Source of the DNA: Bacteroidota bacterium
Lineage (GTDB): Bacteria > Bacteroidota > Bacteroidia > Bacteroidales > Marinifilaceae
DNA: 6,196 nucleotides
Assembly: GCA_023400335.1 (NCBI GenBank)
Contig: JAEXFF010000111.1
Coordinates: forward strand, 1 to 6,196
Direction of reading: 5' to 3'
Shown: piece after piece, positions 5,300 through 6,196 of the stretch
Layout of the letters: each line of letters starts with the position of its first letter
Position numbering within the stretch: the stretch's first letter is position 1
Position numbers and translations under genes: made by a program
The notes under the pieces: model-generated
The model's input: only the letters and a program-made list of their open reading frames with translations
The model's database searches: none
Told to the model about the DNA's origin: nothing

Positions 5300-5656
5300 A
5301 TGCAAAAATTTCATCATACTACCCTCTGTCCCGTCCGGGATATCCTTAGCCGTTTGAGTAGCAAATGGGCTATGTTAATTTTGATCACCCTGAATGCGAA
5401 TAAAACGATGCGTTTCAGTGATATTCAGAAAAGCATAGGGGATATTTCCCAACGTATGCTGACAGTTTCTTTGCGGACTCTGGAAGCCGATGGTTTGATC
5501 AGTCGCGAGGTTTTTCCGGAAGTTCCTCCCCGGGTGGAGTATTGTCTGACGGAAAGAGGATATAGTTTAATCCCTTATATTCAGGGATTAGTGGATTGGG
5601 CATTGTCGAATATGCCGCAAATCCTGAATGAACGGCAGGAAAAAGAATTTTTGTAA
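5300..5656 (+). CDS. HxlR-family transcriptional regulator
   Basis: This 118-residue single-domain winged-helix protein is of normal HxlR length. The conserved N-terminal CPVRDILSRLSSKWAML begins at Cys10, followed by MRFSDIQKSIGDISQRMLT (37-55), the recognition-helix region and wing LRTLEADGLISREVF (58-72), PPRVEYCLTERG (76-87) and a closing dimerisation helix. The N-terminal Cys matches the redox or electrophile-sensing cysteine of one-Cys regulators such as YodB and HypR; Cys82 is a second, less conserved thiol. Relatives act as repressors released by quinones, aldehydes or disulfide stress. Its place opposite the DJ-1 gene and the operator-like repeats at 5169-5191 suggest it controls that gene and itself. 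Start ATG 5300 lies in an A-rich context without a Shine-Dalgarno. Confidence 0.95.
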   Translation: MQKFHHTTLCPVRDILSRLSSKWAMLILITLNANKTMRFSDIQKSIGDISQRMLTVSLRTLEADGLISREVFPEVPPRVEYCLTERGYSLIPYIQGLVDWALSNMPQILNERQEKEFL

Positions 5657-5716
5657 AGGAAAACCCTGTTACGGGAGGGGGAGGAAATCAGAAATAGGTA
5701 AAAATTCAGAACGGCA

Positions 5717-6175
5717 ATGGAGAAAATCGTTTCGGAAAGAAGTATCGTCCCCGCCTGTACGGGCCGGAAAGGTGAATTGCTTGCCCTGTGGGAGCAGTCG
5801 GTGAGGGCCACTCATACTTTTCTGAAAGAGGCGGACATAAAGGCGTTATTTCCCTTTGTCAGCGAAGCTTTGGAAAAAGTCGGAAGACTTCTTTGCATTT
5901 GTAATGAGGCCGGACAGGCGGAAGCTTTTATGGGAGTTGACGGAGTTAAACTCGAGATGTTATTTGTGCATCCCCTTAGCCGGGGAAAAGGGATGGGAAA
6001 GATACTCGTCAGGCATGCCATACAGAATCTGGGGGTATGTTATGTCGATGTAAATGAGCAAAATCTTTTGGCTCTCGGTTTTTATCAGTATATGGGATTC
6101 CGGGTATACGATCGTTCCGCTTTGGATGGGCAGGGAAATCCCTTTCCCCTTTTGCACATGAAACTGAAAAAGTAA
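5717..6175 (+). CDS. YjaB-like GNAT N-acetyltransferase
   Basis: This 152-residue acetyl-CoA-dependent GNAT-fold enzyme looks complete. The N-terminus LLALWEQSVRATHTFL (21-36) resembles that of E. coli YjaB. Motif A is MLFVHPLSRGKGMGKILV (81-98), with the acetyl-CoA pyrophosphate loop RGKGMG at 89-94. It is followed by VNEQN (112-116), GFYQYMGF (121-128) and a C-terminal GNPFPLLHMKL, all shared with YjaB. The acceptor substrate is unknown, as it is for YjaB. The gene starts at ATG 5717, 60 bp after the HxlR stop on the same strand, and may be read through from it. The G-rich stretch at 5671-5685 is too far upstream to be its ribosome-binding site. Confidence 0.92.
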   Translation: MEKIVSERSIVPACTGRKGELLALWEQSVRATHTFLKEADIKALFPFVSEALEKVGRLLCICNEAGQAEAFMGVDGVKLEMLFVHPLSRGKGMGKILVRHAIQNLGVCYVDVNEQNLLALGFYQYMGFRVYDRSALDGQGNPFPLLHMKLKK

Positions 6176-6196
6176 GGCAGGTGAACGATAATATGC

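Noticed and set aside
5664..5676. CCCTG...CGGG stretch between HxlR and GNAT genes as a terminator
   Set aside because: Only three base pairs can form and no T run follows, so read-through is more likely.
5812..6157. Minus-strand frames over the GNAT gene
   Set aside because: They are antisense to an intact YjaB-like protein with a clear acetyl-CoA loop.
1..6196. Mobile elements, CRISPR arrays, tRNA or rRNA genes
   Set aside because: No transposase or integrase motifs, no regularly spaced repeats and no tRNA-like or rRNA-like sequence were seen.

Overview
The window looks like chromosomal DNA from a Bacteroidota species, most likely order Bacteroidales. Two things suggest this. Several intergenic gaps carry the Bacteroidota sigma-ABfr -7 element TAnnTTTG rather than TATAAT boxes, usually with poor Shine-Dalgarno sequences. 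The protein set (a cAMP-independent Crp/Fnr-type regulator, a MepA-like MATE exporter, a HTH_42 winged-helix protein, a YgbA-type protein and an HxlR/DJ-1 pair) is also typical of gut Bacteroidales. The exact genus cannot be read from the sequence; something near Odoribacteraceae is only a guess. I see no mobile element, CRISPR array, tRNA or rRNA.

Layout. At the left edge, the last ~33 codons of an unidentified plus-strand gene end at 103. They converge on a minus-strand pair: a MATE-family exporter (2076 to 721) followed 37 bp later by a Crp/Fnr-family regulator (683 to 111). In front of the MATE gene are a TACCTTTG -7 box, a perfect 20-bp palindrome at the place where a repressor would act, and a 16-bp direct repeat with a 27-bp period. 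A gap of about 420 bp separates this pair from a plus-strand run: a HTH_42 winged-helix protein with a Gln-x-Gln motif like that of AlkZ-type DNA glycosylases (2500-3567), a Cys-rich YgbA-family protein linked to nitric oxide stress (3627-3920), a possible small or frameshifted gene (about 3917-4184), and an ArsC/Spx-like thioredoxin-fold protein (4181-4540). A long hairpin at 4552-4583 separates this run from a convergent DJ-1/PfpI gene (5132 to 4605). The DJ-1 gene is divergent from an HxlR regulator (5300-5656), which is followed by a YjaB-like GNAT acetyltransferase (5717-6175).

How the genes may work together. Most neighbours fit small-molecule or stress defence: drug export, alkylated-DNA repair, nitric oxide stress, thiol/disulfide chemistry, and electrophile response. 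Two local regulatory circuits are visible. In one, the Crp/Fnr protein is probably co-transcribed with the MATE pump and may act on the palindrome upstream. In the other, a one-Cys HxlR sensor lies opposite the DJ-1 gene, with the two predicted start sites overlapping across interlocked inverted repeats. A single functional system spanning the whole window is not demonstrated. The strongest candidates for something undescribed are the HTH_42 protein and the cryptic coding region between the ygbA-like and arsC-like genes.
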